From: Ancylobacter novellus
Lineage (GTDB): Bacteria; Pseudomonadota; Alphaproteobacteria; Rhizobiales; Xanthobacteraceae
Direction of reading: 5' to 3'
DNA: 64,000 bases
Assembly (NCBI GenBank): GCA_003241485.1
Contig: QFQD01000006.1
Coordinates: 72,583-136,582 of the forward strand
A program made the position numbers and the translations under genes. This document shows positions 35,647-44,135 of the stretch, piece after piece. Numbering within the stretch: position 1 is the first letter of the stretch; every line of letters begins with the position of its first letter. The notes under the pieces are model-generated. The model saw only the letters and a list, made by a program, of their open reading frames with translations. It made no database searches and was not told the origin of the DNA.

Positions 35647-36557
35647 GCCGCGCCTCCTTGGCTGCCCATGATCTCACGCAGCTTGAAGTGGAACGGCCCG
35701 AGATTGCCACCGTAATTACCGGCATCCACCGCCACCACGCCCCCCTCGCTGCCGACCTCGCAGACGGCGGTGATGCCGACGCGGGTCGCTTCCGACACCG
35801 CCTCGAAGCTCACCCCGTCGATGACGATTTCCATGACCGAGCCGACCTCCGGGGGAAGCTGGCTCGGCACGGCGCCGCGCAGCGTCGGGCAATAGGCATC
35901 GTTGGTGGAGGCGAACAGGCCCTTATATTTCGAGCCGACCTTGGAGCCGGAGCGCACCACCCCGCCCGGAAACGGCAGGATGATGCCCTCGACCTCGCCC
36001 ATGGCCGCCACCGCCGCCTCGGCCGCCGTCAGCGCCGCGCCGCGGGTGCGGGCGAGGATGAGGAAATTGCCGCCCCCCACGCCTTCGACCGAGCCGGTGT
36101 CCTCGTCGCAGACGAACTCGCCCTCCATGACCGGCAGGCGCCAGAAGCGCTTGCTGCCGATCTTCTTGGAGATCTGGTGCCCGTCGGCGAAGTAGCGGAT
36201 GGTCTTGGCCAGCGGCACGCGCTTGCCGGTTTCGATGCCGGCATAGCAGGCCGTGGTCGGGCAGGTCAGCACGCACTGGCCGAGGCGCAGCGGCACCACC
36301 TTCTTCAGCGAGCCGAAGTCCATGGCGAAGATCAAAAGCGAGACCCCCGGACGTCCGTCCGGCGTGTCCTCGGGCGCTAGAACGCGCTCGATCGCCGCCT
36401 CGCAGCCGCAGCCGATGACCGACGTGGCAAAGCCCGTGGTGGTGCGCCCGGCGATCAGCGCCCATTCGGGCGTATCGGCGGTGACGATCAGCCTTGTGCC
36501 GACCATCGGGAAGGCCTCCGCGAAATTGTCGCGGATCTCGACGCCGTTGATAATCAT
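35643..36557 (-). CDS. fhcD: Formylmethanofuran:H4MPT formyltransferase, subunit D
   Basis: A 304-residue Ftr homologue that moves the formyl group from formyl-H4MPT to methylofuran as part of the Fhc complex. Family blocks are EIRDNFAEAFPMVGTRLIVTA, VLTCPTTACYAGIETGKRVPL, FWRLPVMEGEFVCDEDTGSVEGVGGGNF and VGSKYKGLFASTNDAYCPTL. ATG 36557 (MIINGVEI) is the family start and overlaps the fhcA stop by 4 bases; an upstream ATG at 36575 is less likely. Confidence 0.95.
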   Translation of the reverse strand: MIINGVEIRDNFAEAFPMVGTRLIVTADTPEWALIAGRTTTGFATSVIGCGCEAAIERVLAPEDTPDGRPGVSLLIFAMDFGSLKKVVPLRLGQCVLTCPTTACYAGIETGKRVPLAKTIRYFADGHQISKKIGSKRFWRLPVMEGEFVCDEDTGSVEGVGGGNFLILARTRGAALTAAEAAVAAMGEVEGIILPFPGGVVRSGSKVGSKYKGLFASTNDAYCPTLRGAVPSQLPPEVGSVMEIVIDGVSFEAVSEATRVGITAVCEVGSEGGVVAVDAGNYGGNLGPFHFKLREIMGSQGGAA

Positions 36558-38221
36558 GGCGCCACCCCCTCGCATTTCAGGATGGTCGGCCCGGCACCGC
36601 CCCTCAGCTCGCCATCGGCGACGCGGAAATGGTGCGATTTCAGCCCCACCGCCTCATCGAACCAGCGCTGCATGTCCTTGTCGATCGCGCGGTCGAACTC
36701 GGGACGGGCGACATGGGTGGTGCCCTGCGCCAGTTCCACGATGATGCCGTCCTTCACGATCAGCCGGCCGTTCTTGAACACGAAACGCGTGGTCGAGAAC
36801 ATCGCCTCGCGGTCGGCGTCCTCGGTGTGGACGGCGATATCGGCCACCGCGCCGACGCCCAGATGGCCCTTGTCGGTCAGTCCGAGAATGCGGGCCGGCG
36901 CGGCGCGGGTGAGGATGGCGATTTCCTCCAGCGAATATTCGCGGGTGATCTGCGCGAGCATCGTATGGGCCTGCGCCGCCTTGTTCAGCGTGGCGAGCTG
37001 GGCATTGCGGAAGTCGCGGTCCATCAGCAGGCGGATCAGGTGCGGGTAGGTGGTGAACGGGCCACCATTGGGATGATCGGTCGTCAGGAAGATCCGCCAG
37101 GGGTCTTCCACCAGCAGGAACAGCTCCAGCCCGATCGCCCATTGCAGCGCGTTGACGAAGGACTTGTCCTTGTATTCAAACGGCACCACGCCGCAGGCCG
37201 CGTCCAGCTCGATATCCATGCCGATGGACTTGTTCGGGCTGGCAATGGCGCGGTTGCGGTATTGCGACATGTAGTCGGCCGAGGCCGTCACCGTCTGGCC
37301 GAACATCACCTGCCCGACATCGACGGAGATGTTCGGGTTGGCATTGACCATTTCGGCGATGCGCGCGGCGGAGGAGGAGAAGCGCTTGTCGCCCTCCGTG
37401 CCGTAGGAGTGGAACTGCAGATGCGTCAGATGCAGCCGGCGCCCTTCGGCGGCGGCGATGGTGGCGAGCGTGGTCTCGTCATTGCCGGGCACGCCGAGAT
37501 TGCAGCCGTGCAGGTGGATCGGATGCGGCAGGCCGAGCTCCGTCACCGCGCGAATGAGCGTGGTCAGCACCTGCCGCGGCGAGACGCCGTAATGCGGGTT
37601 GGCCTCGTCGAGGTCCATCTTGCGCGCATTGAACTTGAAGGCGTTGATGCCGCCGGGATTGACGATCTTGATGGCGAAGGCCTGCGTCGCCTCGATCATC
37701 CAGCCGACATAGGCGTTGATCGTCTCCTGATGCGCCCCCGCCGCCATGAGGCGCTGGATGAAGTCGTCATTGCCCAGCACCAGATAGGCGCCGGTGTCGA
37801 GATTGGGGATGTCCGCCATTTCCAGATGCGCACCGCGCGCATTGGCGCCGACCATGGCCGGCTCGAACACCGTGGTGTAGCCCAGCTCCGCATAGCGGCA
37901 GCCGGTGGCATGCGCGGTCGGCGCCGCGCGGCCGCCGCCGCAGCCGCAGAAATTGCCGGGCATTTCGGGGAAAGCGCGGCGGTCCTCCTGCATCAGCAGG
38001 CGGGCCAGATTCATCTTGCCGCCGGCGATATGGCTGTGCAGGTCGATGCCGCCCGCCATCACCACGTCGCCGCCGAGGTCGTACTCGGCATCCGCCTTGA
38101 GATCGGTGGCGGCGACGATGCGCCCGTCCTCGATCTCGATGTCGCGCACGGTGCCGCTGGCGACACCGTTCTCCCCATTGGCCGGATCGAGCACACGCCC
38201 GCCCTTGAGCCGCAGTCTCAT
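36554..38221 (-). CDS. fhcA: Formyltransferase/hydrolase complex subunit A
   Basis: A 555-residue amidohydrolase, the FwdA counterpart, which hydrolyses formyl-methylofuran to formate. Metal ligands are seen in GGIDLHSHIAGGKMN, HPIHLHGCNLG, LHLTHLQFHSYG and FLTTDHPNGGPFTTYP. The CGCGGGRAAPTAHATG stretch is a family feature. The start codon is 1 base beyond the fhcB stop and the end overlaps fhcD. Together with MtdB and Mch in this window it completes formaldehyde oxidation to formate. Confidence 0.95.
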   Translation of the reverse strand: MRLRLKGGRVLDPANGENGVASGTVRDIEIEDGRIVAATDLKADAEYDLGGDVVMAGGIDLHSHIAGGKMNLARLLMQEDRRAFPEMPGNFCGCGGGRAAPTAHATGCRYAELGYTTVFEPAMVGANARGAHLEMADIPNLDTGAYLVLGNDDFIQRLMAAGAHQETINAYVGWMIEATQAFAIKIVNPGGINAFKFNARKMDLDEANPHYGVSPRQVLTTLIRAVTELGLPHPIHLHGCNLGVPGNDETTLATIAAAEGRRLHLTHLQFHSYGTEGDKRFSSSAARIAEMVNANPNISVDVGQVMFGQTVTASADYMSQYRNRAIASPNKSIGMDIELDAACGVVPFEYKDKSFVNALQWAIGLELFLLVEDPWRIFLTTDHPNGGPFTTYPHLIRLLMDRDFRNAQLATLNKAAQAHTMLAQITREYSLEEIAILTRAAPARILGLTDKGHLGVGAVADIAVHTEDADREAMFSTTRFVFKNGRLIVKDGIIVELAQGTTHVARPEFDRAIDKDMQRWFDEAVGLKSHHFRVADGELRGGAGPTILKCEGVAP

Positions 38222-39466
38222 CTACCCCTCCGCTAGGCGACGCACAGCCTCGGCAACGCTGGGGAGCGTCGCGACGCGCAAGGCGCCGAGCGGCAGGCTC
38301 ACGATGGAATCCATGCGGAACACCGTGCCGGCATGGTCGATGCCGGGCGTGCCCACAGGGATAAGAACATCTGGTTCTTTGTCGAATACTGTCTCGGGAT
38401 GGGCAAGAGCAATGATCTTGCCCGTGAAAGCCGGCGGGGGCTCGGGCCGGAAGGCCGAGACCCACACCAGCACGTCGGCATCGGCCAAGGCGGCCTCTGT
38501 CGCGAAGAGCGTGCCGTCATGCGCGCTCTGCTGGTCCCGCACCGCGGTGCGCAAGGGATAGCCGAGCCGCCACAGCATCAGCTGGTTGACGCCGATGATG
38601 TTGTCGCGCCCGCCGAGCGGGAACACGCCAGCCCGCGTGGTGACATTGAGCGCATCGACCAGAGCGGTCGAGCGCTCGGCGACCAGATCGCCATCGGTGG
38701 AGGCTCCGGCATTCCAGGTCACCACCGCGTAATGCGCCGCGCGCAGCGCTTCCGCGAGGCCGGCGATCTCCGCCGCCGGAACGCCGCCGAAGCTGCTGCC
38801 GGGCGGGGTGCGCCCCGCCACCAGCACGCTCAGCGCCTCCAGCACGGCAACGGGATCCTCGGTCGCGATGTGCGAGAGGTCGGCATGGGTGAGTTGCCCC
38901 GTTGCCTTCTCGCCCGGCGCGCCGCCGAGGAAGACGACCTTGCGGTTCTGACCGGCAAAGAGCGGTGTCTCGGGGAACAGCCGCTCGAACAGCCGGCCCC
39001 AATTGGCGGTCGGGTCCTCGCCGACGACAAGCAGCACGTCGCAGCGGTTGCGCACCTCCGCGAGCGTGGTGGAGAGCCAGCCGGTGCGCTGGGCCGCCGC
39101 ATAGTTCCGGAACAGGCCCTCGGAGGCGTAGTGGTCGAGCACGCCGCCGAAGCGGATGGCAAGGTCCACCAGCGCGCCGGCGCCGGCCATGTCGGTGCCC
39201 AGCCCGCCGATCAGCGGGGCGCGGGCGGCGGAGAGGACGGCCCGCGCCGCCTCGATCGCCTCTTCAAAGCTGGCGGTCGCTCCCGCGACGCTCGCCGGAC
39301 GGTCGGCGACATCCAGCCGCCGCAACAGCCGCGCCGCCTCGGGGCAGACCGTGCCCTTGGCCCGGACCTCGCGGCCCTCGACCTCGACGGAAAGGTCGTC
39401 GCAGCCCAGCCCGCAGAAACCGCAGACCACATCCCGGAACGTTTCAATCGCTGCGTCGGCCATCAT
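38222..39466 (-). CDS. fhcB: Formyltransferase/hydrolase complex subunit B
   Basis: A 414-residue FwdB-like subunit of the molybdopterin oxidoreductase fold. The Fhc complex is not a redox enzyme, so this subunit is considered structural. An N-terminal C-x2-C-x3-C-x18-C pattern is present (Cys15, 18, 22, 41: VVCGFCGLGCDDL and GTVCPEA), the kind that holds a 4Fe-4S cluster in FwdB relatives. Later blocks are LLVVGEDPTANWGRLFERLF and VFPLGGRDNIIGVNQLMLW. I use ATG 39466; TTG 39481 overlapping the upstream gene is possible. Confidence 0.93.
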   Translation of the reverse strand: MMADAAIETFRDVVCGFCGLGCDDLSVEVEGREVRAKGTVCPEAARLLRRLDVADRPASVAGATASFEEAIEAARAVLSAARAPLIGGLGTDMAGAGALVDLAIRFGGVLDHYASEGLFRNYAAAQRTGWLSTTLAEVRNRCDVLLVVGEDPTANWGRLFERLFPETPLFAGQNRKVVFLGGAPGEKATGQLTHADLSHIATEDPVAVLEALSVLVAGRTPPGSSFGGVPAAEIAGLAEALRAAHYAVVTWNAGASTDGDLVAERSTALVDALNVTTRAGVFPLGGRDNIIGVNQLMLWRLGYPLRTAVRDQQSAHDGTLFATEAALADADVLVWVSAFRPEPPPAFTGKIIALAHPETVFDKEPDVLIPVGTPGIDHAGTVFRMDSIVSLPLGALRVATLPSVAEAVRRLAEG

Positions 39467-39477
39467 GCGTGCTCGGC

Positions 39478-39858
39478 TCAATCATGTTTGATGTAGGCGA
39501 AGCGCAGATCGGTGCGCGGCGTGCCTTCCAGCGCGCTGCCCTCCTCAAGGCCCGGCTGCCAGCCGACAACCTCCTCGATCTTCTTCGCCAGCTGGAAATC
39601 GCGCTCGGTAATGCCCTTGGCGTCGTGCGACATGAGCCGAACCTCGACCCAGGCATAGGATGCGGTGATGTCGGGATGGTGCCAGGCAGCCTCTGCGAGG
39701 TGGCCGACGGTGTTGATCACCATCAGCGTGCCCTTCCAGCTCGACGTGCGATAGGTGCGGCGAATCCAGCCGTCCTGCAGCTTCCAGTGCGGCAGGTCGA
39801 CGGCGAGCCGTTCCTCCACCTCACGGTCGGTGAAGGTCTTTTTCGGATCCGGTGCCAT
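39478..39858 (-). CDS. Pterin-4a-carbinolamine dehydratase-like protein
   Basis: A 126-residue PCD/DCoH-fold protein. The catalytic pattern is present: EAAWHHPDITASYAWVEVRL matches E-x3-H-H-P then aromatic residues, and SHDAKGITERD gives the later His and Asp. PCD removes water from 4a-hydroxy pterins; within C1 clusters it may repair or assist synthesis of H4MPT. It is the first gene of the fhc operon, with its stop just 11 bases before the fhcB ATG. ATG 39858 begins MAPDPKKTFTDREVEERL, where the family starts. Confidence 0.88.
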   Translation of the reverse strand: MAPDPKKTFTDREVEERLAVDLPHWKLQDGWIRRTYRTSSWKGTLMVINTVGHLAEAAWHHPDITASYAWVEVRLMSHDAKGITERDFQLAKKIEEVVGWQPGLEEGSALEGTPRTDLRFAYIKHD

Positions 39859-40025
39859 GCTTTGGCATCCTCCAGGCGGCGTGCCCCCGTTCTGTCGCGG
39901 GTGGCTTTCCCGATTCGGTAGCACGCACCGGGGGCCGCGGGCAAACCCCTCGTCGCGGCCCTGTCTGCCGCGCCGCTTGTCCTCGGCACGCTCCGCGCCT
40001 TACGATGGGCTTTGAGGAAACAGCC

Positions 40026-41045
40026 GTGAACAAGACGACGATCGAACAATCGACGGCAACCGGACCCGAGGATGGAAACGTGGTGCGCATCACCGCGCCG
40101 GGTCGCCTGCATCTTGGATTCCTCGATCTTTCCGGCACGCTCGGCCGCCGCTTCGGCAGCCTCGGCATCACGCTCGACCGGCCCTCGACCATTGTGCGCA
40201 TGCGCCGCGCGGCCGCGCTCACCGCGACGGGCCCCGATGCCGGCCGCGCCCTGCTGGCGGCGGAGAAGGCGGCCCAGCGCTTTGGCATCGACAAGGCTGT
40301 CGAGATCACCGTCGAGGCGGCGCTGCCGCCCCATTCCGGCCTTGGCTCCGGCACCCAGCTCGGCCTTGCCGTCGCAACGGGGCTCTGCCTGCTGAACGGG
40401 CTAAACCTGTCGCCGCGCGAGGTTGGCGCGGCGTTGGGTCGCGGTGCGCGCTCCTCCATCGGTATCGGCGCCTTCACCGAGGGCGGGGTGATCCTCGACG
40501 GCGGCAAGAAGCGCGGTTCGGACGCGCCTCCGCCCATCCTCTCGCGCCTGCCGTTTCCCGAGAACTGGCGCCTGCTGCTGGTATATGACAACAGCCATCA
40601 GGGGCTTAGCGGCTCCGAGGAAAGCGCGGCGATGGAGAATCTGCCGCCCTTCGCCGACACGCTGGCCGGCCACATGGCGCGGCTCGCGGTGATGGTGGCG
40701 CTGCCGGCGCTGGCGGAAGCGGATGTGGATTACTTCGCCGCGGCGGTGGGCGAAATGCAGCGTCTGCTCGGAGAGCACTATGCGAGTGCCCAGGGCGGCC
40801 GCTATACAAGCTCATCCGTCGCCGAGGTGATGGACTGGCTGGAGGAACGCGGTCTGCGCGGCCTCGGCCAGAGCTCCTGGGGCCCCACCGGCTTTGCCGT
40901 GCTGGGCAGCCCCGAGGAAGCCGAACGAGTTCTCAGCGAGGTCCGGGTTCGCTTCGGCGACCGGCCCGCTCTGGCTTTCGACTGTGTACGCGGCTCCAAT
41001 GCCGGCGCACGGATCGAATGGCTTGCCTGCGTCGAGCAGTGCTAG
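40026..41045 (+). CDS. Beta-ribofuranosylaminobenzene 5'-phosphate synthase
   Basis: A 339-residue GHMP-kinase-fold enzyme that condenses 4-hydroxybenzoate or 4-aminobenzoate with PRPP and releases CO2, the first committed step of the methanopterin side chain. Motifs are VRITAPGRLHLGFLDLSGTLGRRFGSLG and EAALPPHSGLGSGTQLGLAVATGL. GTG 40026 is preferred because GAGGA lies 7 bases upstream; ATG 40005 (7 residues longer) has no such site. It is divergent from the PCD-fhc operon, with a shared 167 bp promoter region. Confidence 0.9.
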   Translation: MNKTTIEQSTATGPEDGNVVRITAPGRLHLGFLDLSGTLGRRFGSLGITLDRPSTIVRMRRAAALTATGPDAGRALLAAEKAAQRFGIDKAVEITVEAALPPHSGLGSGTQLGLAVATGLCLLNGLNLSPREVGAALGRGARSSIGIGAFTEGGVILDGGKKRGSDAPPPILSRLPFPENWRLLLVYDNSHQGLSGSEESAAMENLPPFADTLAGHMARLAVMVALPALAEADVDYFAAAVGEMQRLLGEHYASAQGGRYTSSSVAEVMDWLEERGLRGLGQSSWGPTGFAVLGSPEEAERVLSEVRVRFGDRPALAFDCVRGSNAGARIEWLACVEQC

Positions 41046-41134
41046 CGGCGGTTTTGGCGTTTCGCCCGCGTCGCTCTTGATCCCCCTCTACCCAGAGGCC
41101 GCAAGGCCCGTTTTGCCTAGGGACATGAAACGAC

Positions 41135-42031
41135 ATGGCGGATATCGCCCCGATTCTCCACATCGTCTCGCCGCTGCGCCACGTCTCGCCCTTCGACGTG
41201 AACATGGCGGTCGATGCCGGCTACACGACCATCCTGCCCTATTCCGGCGTGACGCTGGACGAGATGGCCGACCTCACCCAGGACATGATGTTCTCGCGCA
41301 GCCCCCAGGCGGCGCCGCGCACCGGCCTGTTCATCGGCGGCAAGGATGCCAGCCTCGCCCTCGACATGGCCGCGCGGGCGAAGAGCGTGCTGTTCCCGCC
41401 CTTCGAGATTTCGCTCTTCGTCGACCCGGCCGGCTCCTTCACCACCGCCGCCGCCATGGTCGCCGAGGTCGAGCGCAAGCTGCGCCCCACCCATCCCGAC
41501 GGCATCAAGGGCCTGAACGTGCAGGTCTATGGCGCGACGGGCGTGGTCGGCGGGATTGCCGGCGTCATCGCCGCGCAGGCGGGTGCTCAGGTGACGCTGG
41601 TCAGCCATCGCGACATCGAGGCGGTGGCCGCCAAGGCGCGCGATTTCAAGCACCGCTTCGGCGTGGATCTCGCCAGCGCCTCCGCCACCAGCGAGGAGGA
41701 GAAGCGCGCTTTGCTGCCGGGCACGCATGTGGTGCTCGCCTGCGGCCGGGCCGGCGTGGAAATCCTGTCCGGTGAGGCGCTGGCCTCGGCAAAGGACCTG
41801 GTGGTCGCCGCCGACGTCAACGCCGTGCCGCCGGCCGGCATTGCCGGCATCGACGCTCATGCCGACGGCATCCGGCTTTCCAACGGCACGCTTGGCATCG
41901 GCGCGCTCACCATCGGCCATCTCAAATACCGCGTGCAGCACGACCTGCTGGCCCGCATGCGGGTGGCAACCCAGGCAATGACGATCGGATTTGAGGATGC
42001 CTTTGCACTCGCCCGGTCCCTCGCCGCTTAG
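41135..42031 (+). CDS. mtdB: NAD(P)-dependent methylene-H4MPT dehydrogenase
   Basis: A 298-residue dehydrogenase that oxidises methylene-H4MPT to methenyl-H4MPT. Signature blocks are HVSPFDVNMAVDAGYTTILPYSGV, IGGKDASLALDMAARAKSVLFPPFEISLFVDPAGSFTTAAAMVA (split here for length in the protein from about residue 65), the Rossmann loop VYGATGVVGGIAGVIAA and VVAADVNAVPPAGIAGID. The sequence fits MtdB rather than MtdA. It heads a tightly packed operon and overlaps the next gene by 35 bases. Confidence 0.94.
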   Translation: MADIAPILHIVSPLRHVSPFDVNMAVDAGYTTILPYSGVTLDEMADLTQDMMFSRSPQAAPRTGLFIGGKDASLALDMAARAKSVLFPPFEISLFVDPAGSFTTAAAMVAEVERKLRPTHPDGIKGLNVQVYGATGVVGGIAGVIAAQAGAQVTLVSHRDIEAVAAKARDFKHRFGVDLASASATSEEEKRALLPGTHVVLACGRAGVEILSGEALASAKDLVVAADVNAVPPAGIAGIDAHADGIRLSNGTLGIGALTIGHLKYRVQHDLLARMRVATQAMTIGFEDAFALARSLAA

Positions 42032-43160
42032 GGATGTCGCCGATGTCGTGCTGGTCGGCATCGCCGCCCGGAATCTGGCGCGCGCCGCCCGGCGCGCCGG
42101 ACTGCGTGCGCTCGTGCTCGACCTGTTCTCCGACGAGGACACGCGCGAACTGGCGGTCGAGGCGATACCGCTGCGCCGCCTCGCCGGCCTGCGCCTCGAC
42201 CCCGACGATCTGCACGAACAGCTCACCGTCCATGCCGGACCGGGCGTGCCGCTCGTGCTCGGCAGTGGCTTCGAGGAGATGCCGGAAACGCTCGACCGGC
42301 TGCAAAAGGGCTTCCGGCTCCTCGGCAACGGCGCGCGCACGGTCGCCGCGCTCAAGGAGCCGGTGATGCTGGACCGCACGCTCACCGATCTCGGCATCCC
42401 GCATCCGCGCCTCTTCGCCGATGCCGCGCCGGAAGGCGTGGCGACGCTGGAGAAGCGCATCGGCGGATCGGGCGGCGAGCACGTCCGGCCCGCCCGCCGG
42501 GTGCGCGGCGAGGGCTGGTACCTGCAGGAACAGGTCGAGGGCCGCACCGTGTCGGCGCTGTTCCTCGGCAATGGCCGTGAAGCACGGCTTCTCGCCTTCT
42601 CCGAGCAATGGTGCGCCCCGACGCCGGAGGCGCCCTATCGCTATGGCGGGGCGGCGGGCCCGATCCGGCTCGCCCCCGCGATGGAGGCCGAGGTGGCGGC
42701 GGCACTGACGTCCCTCGTCGCCGCGACCGGCCTCATCGGTTTGGCCAGCGCGGACATGATCGTCGGCGCGGCGGGCTGGAGCCTCATCGAGATCAATCCG
42801 CGCCCCGGCGCCACGCTCGACGTGTTCGACCATCCGCCCCTGCCGCCGCTGCTGCGGCTGCATATCGAGGCCTGCGAAGGGCGCCTGCCCGACCTCGCCA
42901 TCCTTGATCCCGCCGCGGTCGAGGCGGTGTGCGCCGCCGCCATCTTCTACGCGCCGCAGCCCTTCGAGGTCGCTCTCGACCCGCTGCCCGACTGGACCGC
43001 CGACCGACCCGCGCAGGGCACGCGCATCGAGGAAGGCGAGCCGGTCTGCACCGTGCTCGCCACCGGACACGACATCACCCACGCCCGCGAGGCTCTCGCG
43101 CGGCGCACCGACCATCTCTGGCGCGCGCTGAGCACAGCCCACCGGAAAGCCGCGGAGTAG
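41997..43160 (+). CDS. ATP-grasp protein of the H4MPT cluster
   Basis: A 387-residue ATP-grasp carboxylate-amine ligase-like protein of unknown reaction, always near mtdB and mch in bacterial H4MPT clusters. ATP-grasp parts are AALKEPVMLDRTLTDLGIPHPR, WYLQEQVEGRTVSALFLGNG, and the metal site GWSLIEINPRPGATLDVFD. The C-terminus (about 300-387) is an extra domain. ATG 41997 overlaps mtdB; GTG 42048 is a shorter alternative. It may add an amino acid or glutamate to a cofactor precursor (inference). Confidence 0.8.
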   Translation: MPLHSPGPSPLRDVADVVLVGIAARNLARAARRAGLRALVLDLFSDEDTRELAVEAIPLRRLAGLRLDPDDLHEQLTVHAGPGVPLVLGSGFEEMPETLDRLQKGFRLLGNGARTVAALKEPVMLDRTLTDLGIPHPRLFADAAPEGVATLEKRIGGSGGEHVRPARRVRGEGWYLQEQVEGRTVSALFLGNGREARLLAFSEQWCAPTPEAPYRYGGAAGPIRLAPAMEAEVAAALTSLVAATGLIGLASADMIVGAAGWSLIEINPRPGATLDVFDHPPLPPLLRLHIEACEGRLPDLAILDPAAVEAVCAAAIFYAPQPFEVALDPLPDWTADRPAQGTRIEEGEPVCTVLATGHDITHAREALARRTDHLWRALSTAHRKAAE

Positions 43161-43166
43161 CCTGCC

Positions 43167-44135
43167 ATGGACCACCAATCGCGCCCTGCGCGCCCGAGCG
43201 TCTCCGCCCTCGCCGAACCGCTCGTCGAAAGCCTCATCGAGCGCGCCGCGATCCTGCGCCTCGATGTCACCCGCAGCGCCCAGGGCGCGCGCATCGTCGA
43301 CGCCGGCATCCATGCGCGCGGCGGCATCGAGGCCGGGCGGCTGATCGCCGAGATCTGCCTCGGCGGCCTCGGCACCGTCGACATCGTGCCGACCGGCCAT
43401 TTCGCCCGCTGGGGCACCTCGCTCAGCGTGCGCACCGTCGATCCCGTCACCGCCTGCCTTGCCAGCCAATATGCCGGCTGGAGCCTCGCCCAGGGCGACT
43501 TCTTCGCCCTCGGTTCCGGCCCCGGCCGCGCGCTGCACGCCAAGGAGGAGCTTTATGCCGAGCTCGGCTATCGCGACCAGGCCGCGAGCGCCGTGCTGGT
43601 GCTGGAAGTGGATGCCTTCCCGCCGGAGGTTCTTGTCGACCGCATCGCCGAACTGTGCGGCGTCGCCACCGACCGGCTGACCCTCATCCTCACGCCCACG
43701 CGCAGCCTCGCCGGCACGGTGCAGGTGGTCGCGCGCGTGCTGGAAGTGGCGCTGCACAAGGCGCATGCGCTGCATTTCCCGCTGGATCGCATCGTCGACG
43801 GGCTCGCCAGCGCGCCGCTGCCCCCGCCGGCGCCGGATTTCATCACCGCCATGGGCCGCACCAATGATGCGAGCCTTTATGGCGGCGACGTGCATCTGTT
43901 CGTCGAGGGGCCGGAGGAGGAAGCCGCAGCCCTCGCCGCCGGCCTGCCGAGCTCGACCTCGCGCGACTATGGCCGCACCTTCGGCGAGATCTTCACCGCC
44001 TATAAGGGCGATTTCTATGCCATGGACCCGATGCTGTTCAGCCCCGCCCGCGTCACCGTCACGGCGCTGTCCACCGGGCGCAGCTTCACCCATGGCGCCT
44101 TCGACGAAGCGGTGCTCGACCGCTCCTTTGCGTGA
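43167..44135 (+). CDS. mch: Methenyl-H4MPT cyclohydrolase
   Basis: A 322-residue Mch that hydrolyses methenyl-H4MPT to formyl-H4MPT. Conserved blocks are GIHARGGIEAGRLIAEICLGGLG, CLASQYAGWSLAQGDFFALGSGPGRA, DRLTLILTPTRSLAGTVQVVARVLEVALHK and MGRTNDASLYGGDVHLFV, all seen in the protein. It starts 6 bp after the ATP-grasp gene and overlaps the next gene by 4 bases. Between MtdB and FhcABCD it is the middle step of C1 oxidation. Confidence 0.95.
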   Translation: MDHQSRPARPSVSALAEPLVESLIERAAILRLDVTRSAQGARIVDAGIHARGGIEAGRLIAEICLGGLGTVDIVPTGHFARWGTSLSVRTVDPVTACLASQYAGWSLAQGDFFALGSGPGRALHAKEELYAELGYRDQAASAVLVLEVDAFPPEVLVDRIAELCGVATDRLTLILTPTRSLAGTVQVVARVLEVALHKAHALHFPLDRIVDGLASAPLPPPAPDFITAMGRTNDASLYGGDVHLFVEGPEEEAAALAAGLPSSTSRDYGRTFGEIFTAYKGDFYAMDPMLFSPARVTVTALSTGRSFTHGAFDEAVLDRSFA

